From: an uncultured Mollicutes bacterium
GTDB lineage: Bacteria > Bacillota_I > Bacilli_A > RFN20 > CAG-826
Reading direction: 5' to 3'
Length of the DNA: 33,618 nt
Assembly (NCBI GenBank): GCA_900539595.1
Contig: UQCQ01000017.1
Location: 1 to 33,618, forward strand
A program made the translations under genes and the position numbers. The notes under the pieces were generated by a model. That model was given only the letters and a program-made list of their open reading frames with translations. It made no database searches and was not told the origin of the DNA. Shown in pieces: positions 1 to 8,161 of this stretch; the first letter of the stretch is position 1, and every line of letters starts with the position of its first letter.

Positions 1-1742
1 TCATAAAAGGCTTTTTCACGGACGAGCCTGGTTTTTACCAAAATTACCTCGATCAAGACCGTAATTTAAATACTATCGCCTGGACCCCTGATTTTGCGGA
101 GCGGTTTGAAAAGACTTATGGCTACGATATACGTCCTCATTTATGTGGGCTATGGCAAAACATGGAAATCAGCCCCAAGACGAGAAAAGACTATTACGAA
201 GCGCTTGTTCGGTTTTATCGCGAATCTTATTTCGATGTGATTTCTTCCTTTTTGCATGTGGATGGATTGCTTCATATTGGCCATTTACACCGAGAGGAAA
301 AACTAGAGGATCTTGTCCAAATGGAGGGCAATTTCTTTGGTGTAATGGATGCGCTTGATTATTCTGGCATCGACTGCATCGACCATGCATTCCCCCGCGT
401 TACTGAAAAATTAGGTGCTAGCGCGGCCTATTTTTTGAATAAACCTCGTTTTTTTTCCGAGACCTTTGGGTGCTTTTCTTGGGCTTTAACCCCGCAAGAA
501 ATGAAAGAACGCGTCGATCTTCAATATGTTCAAGGCGTCAATATGCTCGTTCCCCATGCGTTCTTCTATTCAACGGAAGGATATCGCGCATTGGAGTCGC
601 CCCCTTCTCAATTCATTCAAAACCCTTATTGGAAGGAATACCATCAGTTCGCGGACTATGTATCTCGCTTGTCTTATGTTTTAAGCCAAGGCGAAAGGGA
701 TGCCAAAATCGCCGTTTATTATCCAGCGAAAAAAGCCGCCGAGATTTTTGCGCCATTAAATCATTACGACGTTCGTTTGATTGATGAATGCCTTGCTTCC
801 CTCACTGGTGCACTCCTGGACAAGGGAATCGATTTTGATTTTGTCTCCGAGGAGCAATTAGCTGAATCTCGGGTGGAAGGGACGAGGCTTGTGATTAAAG
901 ATCACGGATACGAAGCATTGATTTTGCCTTGCCTTCCTTCTAGCGAGGCAGCTCTGCAGGTGCAACGGTATGCCGAATCCGGCATTGTGGTGAAAATAGG
1001 CAAGGATAAAGGCTTTATCTCCGGGATGGTCTCCTTCACCTATTATGAAGAAACAGATGCCGTTCGTTATTTGGCCAAGGAACTAGACTTAGAAGTTGTT
1101 GGACATGGTGTTTATTGCTATGGCAGGAAGGACGGAGAGACGCTTATTCGTTTTCTTCTAAATGCTTTAGAGGTTCCTTCCACGATTGGATTTTTAGTCC
1201 CGAAAGGATTGCAAGTAGAACGGTGGAATGGTGAGACGGGGGAGACGTGTGTGCTTTTTGAAGCGGGGGAAGAACGTCAGGAACGCATCGCTTTTGGTCC
1301 TAAAGAATCCATTTTGCTGATTCTACGACCTGGAAATCAAGTCCCTGAAAAGACTTTGAAATGGAACTCGATAGTTTTGAAGTGCGAGAAGGCTTCATTT
1401 AATGGAAAAGAAGAAAAATTGACCTCTGCCCACGAAAATGGAATTGCCCATTTTGACGGCACCATAGATCTTCTTTATACCTTTGACGTGGATAAATGTC
1501 ACAATAAGGCAAGACTGAGCCTTGATCAAGTTCGTGACTTTGCTTGGGTTCGGTGCAACGAGAAAGATGTCGGAGCACGCTTATGGGCCCCCTATGACTT
1601 TGATTTAACGAACGCGCTTCGTTCTGGACATAATGAAATTCATGTTTGCATCCAAAATGTTTTAGCTAACAGAATCGAGGGAACGGATTTGGATGCTGGT
1701 CTAATCGGCGAAGCGCGCTTAGTTATTGCCGACAAGGAGTGA
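1..1742 (+). CDS. GH106-like glycoside hydrolase, 5' end outside window
   Basis: The frame is open from the first base (first full codon at 3) to the TGA at 1740-1742, so the N-terminus lies outside the window. The visible part starts with an FFTDEPGFY segment, typical of the catalytic barrel of GH106 alpha-L-rhamnosidase-like proteins, followed by a SETFGCFSW...DLQYVQGVNMLVPHAFFYS stretch that matches the family's 'SE(S/T)FG...GVN...PHAFYYS' pattern. The C-terminus has a jelly-roll, galactose-binding-like end (VRDFAWVRCNEKDVG...APYDFDLTNALRSGHNEI...NRIEGTDLDAGLIG), as in GH2/GH106 proteins. No signal peptide can be judged. The gene directly downstream, only 9 nt away, is also a glycosidase, so the two probably degrade the same glycan, perhaps a plant or host rhamnose-containing oligosaccharide. 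Family assignment is good; substrate is a guess. Confidence 0.8.
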   Translation, partial: IKGFFTDEPGFYQNYLDQDRNLNTIAWTPDFAERFEKTYGYDIRPHLCGLWQNMEISPKTRKDYYEALVRFYRESYFDVISSFLHVDGLLHIGHLHREEKLEDLVQMEGNFFGVMDALDYSGIDCIDHAFPRVTEKLGASAAYFLNKPRFFSETFGCFSWALTPQEMKERVDLQYVQGVNMLVPHAFFYSTEGYRALESPPSQFIQNPYWKEYHQFADYVSRLSYVLSQGERDAKIAVYYPAKKAAEIFAPLNHYDVRLIDECLASLTGALLDKGIDFDFVSEEQLAESRVEGTRLVIKDHGYEALILPCLPSSEAALQVQRYAESGIVVKIGKDKGFISGMVSFTYYEETDAVRYLAKELDLEVVGHGVYCYGRKDGETLIRFLLNALEVPSTIGFLVPKGLQVERWNGETGETCVLFEAGEERQERIAFGPKESILLILRPGNQVPEKTLKWNSIVLKCEKASFNGKEEKLTSAHENGIAHFDGTIDLLYTFDVDKCHNKARLSLDQVRDFAWVRCNEKDVGARLWAPYDFDLTNALRSGHNEIHVCIQNVLANRIEGTDLDAGLIGEARLVIADKE

Positions 1743-1751
1743 GGAGTCTTC

Positions 1752-3005
1752 ATGAATTCGAAAGAAGTTGAAGCGGTTATTCGGACTAGGGCGTATATTT
1801 CTTCCCGCTGGGAGGCCGCCGTTCATAAACCGGAAAACGAACCCGATGACGGGTTTCGTTTGCCTTACCCTTTTGTCCCGCCTTGCATTGCTGGAGATTT
1901 CCATTCTTTGTTTTATTGGGACACGTTTTATACCAATCGAGGAATGATAGCGGATGGCCATTTCGATTTAGCCAAATGGAACGTCGATAATTTGATTTAC
2001 ACTTTAGAAAAGTTAGGTTTTGTACCCAATGCCTATAACGCCAACTTGATTCGGTGGTGTTCCCAGCCGCCTTATCTTCATTTTATGGTCATGGATATTG
2101 CTCGGGCAAAATTTGATTCAGCGTGGCTTCAAAAGGCCTATGTCGCTTTGAAAAAAGAATATGAATTTTGGATGACGAAGCGAATTGCGCCCAATGGATT
2201 GAACCGTCATTTTCATAACCCGTTGCCCCAAAAAGAATTGGTGGATTACTATCGTTACGTCGCTTTGGAACGGCTTGGTCTATCTGTGGATAAAAGCGAG
2301 AAGGAAATGGCCCATCTAGGGGAATGCTATGTCGCAGATGCGGAGGCCGGTTTAGATTTTACCCCGCGTTTCTTGGATCGAGGAATTTACGTGAATCCCG
2401 TCGATTTGAATGCCAATCTGTATGGAATGGAACTGGATTTGGCTGCTTTAGCAGAACAATTTGAACCCGAAGAACAAACTCGTTTCCTTACTAATGCCCA
2501 AAGCAGGAAACAAAAAATGGATCGCTATATGCTCGCGGAAGACGGCCTCTATTACGATTACGATTTTGACCGTGGCTGTTTACTGCGCCCTGATTTTTGT
2601 TTTACCGGTCAGTTCATGCCCTTTATTATGGGGCTTTCCGACAGTCAAGAAGCCGCTAGAAAGGCCTTGGAACGCCTGCTCTATCCTTTTGGGGTGGTTT
2701 CCACACAAAAAGACCCCTCGGAAACCATCGCTTATCAAGCTGCTTATCCTTATTCTTGGCCTTACGACAATTATTTGGTCTATTGGGGCCTTCGGTCCAT
2801 TGGGATGGATAAAGAAGCGAAGGAAGTGGGCGAAAGATGGCTCCGCAACGTTTCACAATCTTTCTTGGATACGGGAAAACTATGGGAAACCTACGATCCC
2901 TTGGAAGGCGGAAGGGCCAAAAAGAAAGAATATCCCGCTAATGAAATGATGGGCTGGACGGCAGGAACTTTTTCTTCCATCGCCGAAGATCTTCATGTCA
3001 AATAA
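1752..3005 (+). CDS. GH37 trehalase-like (alpha/alpha)6-barrel glycosidase
   Basis: A 417-residue protein starting at ATG 1752 after GAGGAG at about 1741-1746. Motifs follow the GH37/trehalase layout: GDFHSLFYWDTFYTNRGM (family: GGRFxExYxWDxY), then GFVPNAYNANLIRWCSQPPYLH (family: GFIPNG...RSQPP), a late WPYDNYLVYWGLRSIG (family QWDxPxGWAP), LWETYDPLEGG, and EYPANEMMGWTAG near the C-terminus (family E-x-GFGWTNG, containing the catalytic-side Glu). The family's mid-protein 'ESGWDFSSRW' Asp signature is not evident, so it is probably not a true trehalase but a related exo-glycosidase. No signal peptide is visible, so it is likely cytosolic. It forms a two-gene operon with the GH106-like gene. 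Sure of fold, unsure of substrate. Confidence 0.75.
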   Translation: MNSKEVEAVIRTRAYISSRWEAAVHKPENEPDDGFRLPYPFVPPCIAGDFHSLFYWDTFYTNRGMIADGHFDLAKWNVDNLIYTLEKLGFVPNAYNANLIRWCSQPPYLHFMVMDIARAKFDSAWLQKAYVALKKEYEFWMTKRIAPNGLNRHFHNPLPQKELVDYYRYVALERLGLSVDKSEKEMAHLGECYVADAEAGLDFTPRFLDRGIYVNPVDLNANLYGMELDLAALAEQFEPEEQTRFLTNAQSRKQKMDRYMLAEDGLYYDYDFDRGCLLRPDFCFTGQFMPFIMGLSDSQEAARKALERLLYPFGVVSTQKDPSETIAYQAAYPYSWPYDNYLVYWGLRSIGMDKEAKEVGERWLRNVSQSFLDTGKLWETYDPLEGGRAKKKEYPANEMMGWTAGTFSSIAEDLHVK

Positions 3006-3060
3006 GCTGCAAGAATAAAAAAGAGGCGGGACGTATAGGCTTATTGGCTTGGTTTATCGA

Positions 3061-3657
3061 TTAACAAATGGCGAGAATAAAGCGGTTGCCGCTAAAAAGA
3101 GGATTGATGAATTCCTGGCGCATGACATCCGCGGCGATATTGCAATTTTCTTCGTTCCGATCGTTGCTTAGTGCCATTAATTTATCTGAAATTAATAAAA
3201 TGCCCTCTGCGTAATCGGAGAAATCCTTTTTAGAGAATGGCAACGAATCTATTCCTTTTTGAACTTCGTCACGAAGGGTGGCGATAGGCTCCTGAATGGC
3301 TTCTTTTATTTGTTCTAATTTGTCATTGAGGATTTTAGGCTGGGCAGTCCAATGAATTTCGATGGGGAAATTTCTTTTGACTAAGTGACGGTTAAGATCC
3401 GCGGTTAAATCCACGGACATGTTGGCAATGCCTGCTAGAAGAAAACGTTCTTCTAAATTGAAATGACCGAATTGAGACGAGATGCTTGCCAGATTGAATT
3501 GCAGCAACTCATCGAAATGATTTTGGAAGGCTAAGAAGCCATTGGGGAAAGCCCTTTTTTGCTCTTCGGGCTCCAATTGTAAATAGAGGTGATGGAGTTT
3601 GAGGTGGAGCATTTCCATTTGAGAAATGCAGTAGACGAGGCCTTCTCTTTCGTTCAT
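3061..3657 (-). CDS. hypothetical helical cytosolic protein
   Basis: A 198-residue protein I do not recognise. It has no signal peptide or membrane segment, is rich in predicted helix (long Leu/Glu/Gln stretches such as MEMLHLKLHHLYLQLEPEEQ), and carries no obvious catalytic motif. It converges with the trehalase-like gene (gap 55 nt, no clear terminator) and diverges from glnA. On its own strand CATAAT lies 8 nt upstream of the ATG with a TTTACC -35-like hexamer 17 nt further up, and there is no good SD, so its mRNA is probably leaderless. Function unknown. Confidence 0.6.
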   Translation of the reverse strand: MNEREGLVYCISQMEMLHLKLHHLYLQLEPEEQKRAFPNGFLAFQNHFDELLQFNLASISSQFGHFNLEERFLLAGIANMSVDLTADLNRHLVKRNFPIEIHWTAQPKILNDKLEQIKEAIQEPIATLRDEVQKGIDSLPFSKKDFSDYAEGILLISDKLMALSNDRNEENCNIAADVMRQEFINPLFSGNRFILAIC

Positions 3658-3665
3658 ATTGGCCT

Positions 3666-3694
3666 ATTATGCCCTTTCGGGATTGGAAGGTAAA
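3666..3694 (-). promoter_or_regulatory. leaderless promoter of the 3061-3657 gene
   Basis: On the minus strand: -35-like TTTACC (3689-3694), 17-nt spacer, -10 CATAAT (3666-3671), then 8 nt to the ATG at 3657. A start point 7-8 nt after the -10 falls on or next to the A of ATG. Confidence 0.5.
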
Positions 3695-3809
3695 TATTCC
3701 GATGAACTCTAATGAATTCTTCGGTTTTTTATTCATATTTTCCAGAGAGACGGATAAAGGTCAATTTAATCGAAAAGTTTCCAAGGTTAATTTTTAGAAA
3801 GGAGTAAGA

Positions 3810-3842
3810 ATGATATTAGATGTCCTAAAAAAGTTACGATAA
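3810..3842 (+). CDS. possible 10-residue leader peptide upstream of glnA
   Basis: ATG at 3810 is preceded by AGAAAGGAG (3796-3804) at 5-nt spacing, one of the best SD sites outside the ribosomal block, and the frame closes after ten codons (MILDVLKKLR). The 279-nt gap before glnA otherwise holds no gene. The clearest glnA promoter lies downstream of this ORF, so it would need an upstream promoter that I cannot identify with confidence. It could be a regulatory leader ORF, a remnant of a longer gene, or chance. Confidence 0.3.
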   Translation: MILDVLKKLR

Positions 3843-3875
3843 AATCGAAAAAGTAAAATTTTTTTGACAATGATA

Positions 3876-3903
3876 TTGACACGAATTCTTAGAAATCCAT
3901 AAT
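3876..3903 (+). promoter_or_regulatory. glnA promoter
   Basis: TTGACA (3876-3881), 16-nt spacer, CATAAT (3898-3903), giving a leader of about 26 nt to the glnA ATG at 3937. A second TTGACA sits exactly 12 nt upstream (3864-3869). No convincing GlnR/TnrA box (TGTNA-N7-TNACA) is seen. Confidence 0.65.
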
Positions 3904-3936
3904 TTTTGCGTTCATTTAGGTGAAGGGACACCAATT

Positions 3937-5280
3937 ATGAGAAAATACAGCAAAGCCGATATCCTAAAAATGGCAAAAGAGGAGAAGGTTGGCTACGTAC
4001 GGCTCCAATTTACGGATATTCTAGGGTCCATCAAAGCCGTAGAAATTTCGGTTGCCCAACTTGACGATGCCTTGGACAACAAAATTATGTTTGATGGTTC
4101 GTCGATCGAAGGTTTCGTCCGAATTAAAGAAGCCGATATGTTTCTTCGGCCCGACTTGGATACGTGGATGATTCTTGATTTTGAAGATTCGACGTATGGA
4201 AAGGTCGCTCGCTTGATTTGCGATGTTTACACTTCTTATGGAAAACCGTTTGTGGGGGATCCCCGTTTTATTTTGAAACGTCAAATCAAAGCGCTTAATG
4301 ACATGGGCATTTCGGCTTTAGACGTAGGCTTTGAACCTGAATTCTTCTTATTCAAACTGGATGAAAAAGGGTGCCCAACTCTTAACCCTGTTGACAAAGG
4401 ATCCTATTTTGATTTGTCTCCAATCGATGGAGCCGAATATGTGAGGCGTGATATCGCCATGGAGTTGGAGCGACTTGGTTTCGTCATCCAAACCGCCCAT
4501 CATGAGGTTGCCCCGGGGCAAGAAGAAATCAATTTCCGCTTTGCTCACGTTTTAGAGGCTTGCGACAATGTCCAAACCTTCAAACAGGTTGTCAAATTCA
4601 TCGCTCGAAAACATGGCTATTTAGCCACCTTTATGCCTAAGCCCATTGCGGGGATCAATGGGTCTGGAATGCATACGAATTGTTCTCTTTCCGATGCGGA
4701 GGGCGTTAATCTCTTCTATGATCCCAACGATCCGATGAAACTTTCGCTTCTTTGCCGCAAATGGATTAGTGGCATCATCAAACACGCCCGTTCTCTCGCT
4801 GCTCTCACTAATCCCAGCGTTAATTCCTACAAGCGTTTGATTCCTGGTTACGAGGCCCCTTGTTATGTTTGCTGGAGTGACGCGAACCGTTCGGCTATGA
4901 TTCGCATTCCCGCTAGCCGTGGCAAGGGAACAAGAACCGAACTTCGCAATGTCGACGCCACGGCCAATCCTTATTTGGCGTTAGCCGCGATTTTAGCCGC
5001 GGGGATGGACGGGCTTAAAAATATCAAAGAAGAAGAACTGGTCCCGCCAGTCTACGACAACATTTTCTCTCTTACTCGCGAACAAAGAGAAGCACAGGGG
5101 ATTCCAAATTTGCCGGAAAATCTTAAGGATGCAGTAAAAGAGATGACCCGCGATCCGTTAATCTATCAAATGCTTGGAGACCATACTTACAATAAATATC
5201 TTGAAGCGAAGCGTTTGGAATGGGAGCAATATCGTAGTTATGTCTCGGACTGGGAAATCTCCCATTACTTAGATCGATAA
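3937..5280 (+). CDS. glnA: glutamine synthetase, type I (GSI-alpha)
   Basis: A 447-residue cytosolic enzyme that makes glutamine from glutamate, ammonia and ATP; GSI enzymes are dodecamers. Start ATG 3937 is chosen from the SD AGGTGAAGGG about 10 nt upstream and the family N-terminus. Visible motifs are FDGSSIEGF (residues about 51-59), the metal/glutamate site FEPEFFLF, GQEEINF, the ATP-site KPIAGINGSGMHTN, NSYKRLIPGYEAP, and RIPASRGKGTRTELRNVDATANPYLALA. Length and lack of the longer GSI-beta insert point to the feedback-regulated Gram-positive alpha type, not the adenylylated form; the C-terminus SDWEISHYL is typical. It is monocistronic, with its own promoter and a strong terminator. Confidence 0.97.
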   Translation: MRKYSKADILKMAKEEKVGYVRLQFTDILGSIKAVEISVAQLDDALDNKIMFDGSSIEGFVRIKEADMFLRPDLDTWMILDFEDSTYGKVARLICDVYTSYGKPFVGDPRFILKRQIKALNDMGISALDVGFEPEFFLFKLDEKGCPTLNPVDKGSYFDLSPIDGAEYVRRDIAMELERLGFVIQTAHHEVAPGQEEINFRFAHVLEACDNVQTFKQVVKFIARKHGYLATFMPKPIAGINGSGMHTNCSLSDAEGVNLFYDPNDPMKLSLLCRKWISGIIKHARSLAALTNPSVNSYKRLIPGYEAPCYVCWSDANRSAMIRIPASRGKGTRTELRNVDATANPYLALAAILAAGMDGLKNIKEEELVPPVYDNIFSLTREQREAQGIPNLPENLKDAVKEMTRDPLIYQMLGDHTYNKYLEAKRLEWEQYRSYVSDWEISHYLDR

Positions 5281-5296
5281 AATACATAAAAAGGGG

Positions 5297-5326
5297 AAGA
5301 GGCTTCAATTTCGCGAAGCCTCTTTT
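5297..5326 (+). terminator. Rho-independent terminator after glnA
   Basis: Stem AAGAGGCTTC (5297-5306) with GAAGCCTCTT (5315-5324), 8-nt loop, followed by a short T-run. Its 3' end touches the TACAAT -10 of the next gene, so terminator and promoter are packed into 42 nt. Confidence 0.85.
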
Positions 5327-5331
5327 ACAAT
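5326..5331 (+). promoter_or_regulatory. -10 element of leaderless promoter for the flavoprotein operon
   Basis: TACAAT (5326-5331) ends 7 nt before ATG 5339. There is no SD between them. The -35 region falls inside the glnA terminator (TTCAAT, 5304-5309, weak). Confidence 0.5.
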
Positions 5332-5338
5332 ATTAGGT

Positions 5339-6490
5339 ATGCGTGTAGGTATTGTAGGCGGAAGTTTGTCTGGCATAATGGCCGGCGTTGAAATGAAAAC
5401 GATAGACCCCCGTGCGGAGGTTGTTATTTTCGAACAAAACGATAAACTGGCTAAAAAAATATACGCGACGGGCAATGGCCACTGCAATCTTTTACATCGC
5501 AACGCTTTACCCTCCTTTTACAATTGTCCTGATTTTATCCGTGGGGTTTTTGCGCGGTTTTCTCCTCAAGATATGGAGAAGAAATGGCAAGAGCTAGGCG
5601 TTCCTTTGCTTTATCATGGTGAATTAGCTTATCCCCTCACTTATAGCGCTCCGGCATTTGTCCGTTACTTGGAAAAGTTGCTCCAAGAAAAGGGCGTTAA
5701 GGTACGTTGCTTAGAACGCTTGGTAGATTACCGCGTCCTTTCGAATAAGGTGGAGCTAATAACTTCAGGCGGTAAAGAAGACTTTGATCACGTTATTTTT
5801 TGTACGGGTGGCGCGTCTGGGAAAAACCTTGGGACGGATGGGTCTATGGCGAAAGTTTTTGAGAAACATCATTATGTGTCTCATTCCTTTTTGCCGGTTT
5901 TGTGTCCAATTCGCACTGCGGAACATACCAAATCCTTGGCAGGTGTGCGTCACGACGTTAAGATTCGCATCGACATGGAGGGCTCTCTTTTCGCTGAGCG
6001 AGGGGAGATACTTTGGAAAAAAGACGGCCTATCTGGAATAGCAATTTTTAATGCATCTTTATTTTTATCCGTGAACCGCGCGAAAAAAGGAACGGAGATT
6101 CACTTGGACTTGTTCCCGGATTATTCGCTAGAACAGCTGGGTTCCTGCTGGATGGAGTCTTCTAAAAAACGCTCCTTTTATTTGGATGGATATCTGGCGG
6201 AACCATTGGCCCGTTATTTGTCTTTTAACGGGAATCACGATCCGATGGCGCTTGCAAAAAGAGCCAAAGATTTGGTCTTCCATTATCAAGAAAATTACGG
6301 ATTTGAGGATAGCCAAGTTAGTTTGGGCGGCATCGCTTTAGGCGAAGTGGACGAAGAAACGCTTCGATCCAAAAAAGAAACGCGAGTTTCCTTTGCGGGC
6401 GAATGTTTGGATGTTGCTGGCTATTGCGGAGGATATAATTTGTTATGGGCGGCCATATCTGGAATTTTGGCTGCTAGAGGGGTGCTATGA
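5339..6490 (+). CDS. BaiN/HI0933-family FAD-dependent oxidoreductase
   Basis: A 383-residue flavoprotein of the HI0933/BaiN (YhiN) family. The N-terminal dinucleotide-binding fold is VGIVGGSLSGIMAGVEM (GxGxxG-like), followed by the family block KKIYATGNGHCNLLH (usual form GNGRCNLTN), a mid FCTGGASGKNLGTDGSMAK, and the C-terminal SLGGIALGEVDEETLRSK...FAGECLDVAGYCGGYNLLWAAISG block that closes the FAD site. Members reduce or oxidise hydrophobic substrates (BaiN acts on bile-acid intermediates) or have unknown roles, so a specific reaction cannot be given. The stop overlaps the start of the next flavoprotein gene (ATGA), a sign of coupled translation. A soluble cytosolic protein is expected. Confidence 0.85.
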   Translation: MRVGIVGGSLSGIMAGVEMKTIDPRAEVVIFEQNDKLAKKIYATGNGHCNLLHRNALPSFYNCPDFIRGVFARFSPQDMEKKWQELGVPLLYHGELAYPLTYSAPAFVRYLEKLLQEKGVKVRCLERLVDYRVLSNKVELITSGGKEDFDHVIFCTGGASGKNLGTDGSMAKVFEKHHYVSHSFLPVLCPIRTAEHTKSLAGVRHDVKIRIDMEGSLFAERGEILWKKDGLSGIAIFNASLFLSVNRAKKGTEIHLDLFPDYSLEQLGSCWMESSKKRSFYLDGYLAEPLARYLSFNGNHDPMALAKRAKDLVFHYQENYGFEDSQVSLGGIALGEVDEETLRSKKETRVSFAGECLDVAGYCGGYNLLWAAISGILAARGVL

Positions 6491-8034
6491 GGTATTTTGT
6501 AGGGGATATTATGCTTCTTCCTAATCAAGGGGAGGCTCAAATTAGAAATCAAATTGCCAATCGGTTGCGAATTCCTTCCAATTCCTTTCGTTTTGAATGG
6601 GTGAATCGGCGTGCGAGACTAGTGGATAACCGCCTTTGTGTTTTTTATGACTGTGCAGTCGATACCTTTGCTTTTGTTCGCAATACTCAGATTCATTTCT
6701 TCGAGGAAATGGCCCCCTTCCAATTTCCTTCCTTTCACGGCAAAGGGGCTATTTGCGTAATAGGTGCAGGTTTTTCTGGCCTTTTTTGTGCTTATTTATT
6801 GGCTAAGCATGGGGCTGAAGTGATTGTCTTGGAACAAGGTGGCAATGCTGCCAATCGAGAAAAAAGCTACCGCGATTTTAGGGAAAAGCAGATCTTTGAT
6901 CCCGCTTCGAATCCCTCCTATGGTTTCGGTGGTTTTTCCGCTTTGCATGGAGGTTATTTGCAAAGAGAAATTCGTACAAGCCAATCTCAATTTGTTTTGG
7001 ATGCCCTGGTTTCTTTGGGACTTCCCGAATCCGTTAAAAAAGAAGGCTTTTCTTTTGTCTCCAAAGACCAAGTGAACTCCCTTTGCCTAGCGATGGAACG
7101 ATATATTACGGATCGTGGCGGGCGTGTCATTTATGGAGCAAAAGCCCTTTCTGTCGATCGTTTTCTCGGATGGCCAAAAGGGGTGAGTTTCCTTTTGAAC
7201 GGAACAAGAAAAAGCGTGAAAGCGGTGCAGGTCGTCGTCGCTGGGGGGAATACACCCCTTGGCCTTGAAACCGCTGCTAAATGTCGTGTTCCCTTGAAAA
7301 ACGGCGCGCCGCGCCTAGGCGTTTTCGTCGAAATCAATGGTCGCGATTTTGAAACCAATTATTTTGGGCGCGGCGGAATGGCTACCCTCCCCCCTTTATA
7401 CGTGGAAGAAAATGTCCCTTCTACAGAAGGTAGAGATACCCGAATCCAATTTGGCTATTGCAATGCGCCTCTAACGAATGTTGCTTCGGTCCCTTTCCGC
7501 GTGGATTTGGGATTGCAACTGAATTCCTGGTCGGGGGCGGGCAATGCTATTGCCTGCGTTTCCACCTCTTTAACTGAACAAGAAGCGGAAGAGTGCTCTT
7601 TGCAAGAATCCTATGATTTTGGTGGCAAGTTGCTTTCCAATAGTTTTTCTCGCCTCTCTCCTTACGCAATTCCTGCAGAGATGATGGGCGACTTCTTGTC
7701 CAAACGTGAGCCAATGCTTCTTGGAAGCGTAAGACCATCTTATTTCGGTGGAGTTTTCTTGGCTAATCTTCATAAAATCTTGCCCCGTTCTCTGGCGCAA
7801 AGTTTGCTTTCCGGCGTTTTTGAAATGGGAAGGCGTTATCCGCTTTTTGCATCTAGTCGCGCTTTGGTTAGCGGTTTTTCCACGATGGGAAGTTCCCGCT
7901 ATCTCCCCTTGCCCATTAGTGCAGGCGGGAGGGGCGTCTATGCATTATTGCCCCGTGACAAAGAAGGCCAGGATTTGCTGAAGGCTGCGTTAAGGGCGTT
8001 TGAAACGGCGGCTAGAGTCCTTTCTGACGCCTAA
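6487..8034 (+). CDS. COG2509-like FAD-dependent dehydrogenase, divergent
   Basis: A 515-residue protein. The first ~75 residues (IMLLPNQGEAQIRNQIANRLRI...VNRRARLVDNR) resemble the N-terminal domain of uncharacterised COG2509 dehydrogenases (pattern '...iakkLgi...rrsiDaR'). A Rossmann FAD motif follows at residues ~92-115 (AICVIGAGFSGLFCAYLLAK...VIVLEQG). Then NPSYGFGGFSALHGGYLQREI takes the place of the family's 'SNvqFGEGGAGTFSDGKL', and VVVAGGNTPLG and GGVYALLP-type segments come later. The key motifs are recognisable but degraded, so activity may differ from the family. Start 6487 keeps the whole N-terminal domain; AGAGG at about 6476-6480 is the SD. It overlaps the preceding BaiN-like gene by 4 nt, suggesting the two act together. 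Confidence 0.7.
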   Translation: MRYFVGDIMLLPNQGEAQIRNQIANRLRIPSNSFRFEWVNRRARLVDNRLCVFYDCAVDTFAFVRNTQIHFFEEMAPFQFPSFHGKGAICVIGAGFSGLFCAYLLAKHGAEVIVLEQGGNAANREKSYRDFREKQIFDPASNPSYGFGGFSALHGGYLQREIRTSQSQFVLDALVSLGLPESVKKEGFSFVSKDQVNSLCLAMERYITDRGGRVIYGAKALSVDRFLGWPKGVSFLLNGTRKSVKAVQVVVAGGNTPLGLETAAKCRVPLKNGAPRLGVFVEINGRDFETNYFGRGGMATLPPLYVEENVPSTEGRDTRIQFGYCNAPLTNVASVPFRVDLGLQLNSWSGAGNAIACVSTSLTEQEAEECSLQESYDFGGKLLSNSFSRLSPYAIPAEMMGDFLSKREPMLLGSVRPSYFGGVFLANLHKILPRSLAQSLLSGVFEMGRRYPLFASSRALVSGFSTMGSSRYLPLPISAGGRGVYALLPRDKEGQDLLKAALRAFETAARVLSDA

Positions 8035-8073
8035 AAGAGGCTCAACTATTTTGCCTTTGCCTCGATAAACGCG

Positions 8074-8102
8074 TTGACTATCTCTTAAAGATAGATTTAA
8101 AT
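8074..8102 (+). promoter_or_regulatory. promoter of the membrane-protein gene
   Basis: TTGACT (8074-8079), 17-nt spacer, TTAAAT (8097-8102), about 50 nt of leader before ATG 8162. Unlike most neighbours this gene has a real leader with an SD. Confidence 0.5.
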
Positions 8103-8161
8103 ATTCAACGTCGCCTTTTTTGTATCGTTTTCTTATAGAAAAGGCATTTGAGAGGAACCCT

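Noticed and set aside
3817..3840. Possible GlnR/TnrA box before glnA
   Set aside because: The TGT...TTACG spacing and the second half do not fit TGTNA-N7-TNACA.
8037..8066. GAGGC/GCCTC inverted repeat after the second flavoprotein
   Set aside because: Long loop, no T-run on the plus strand; probably chance.
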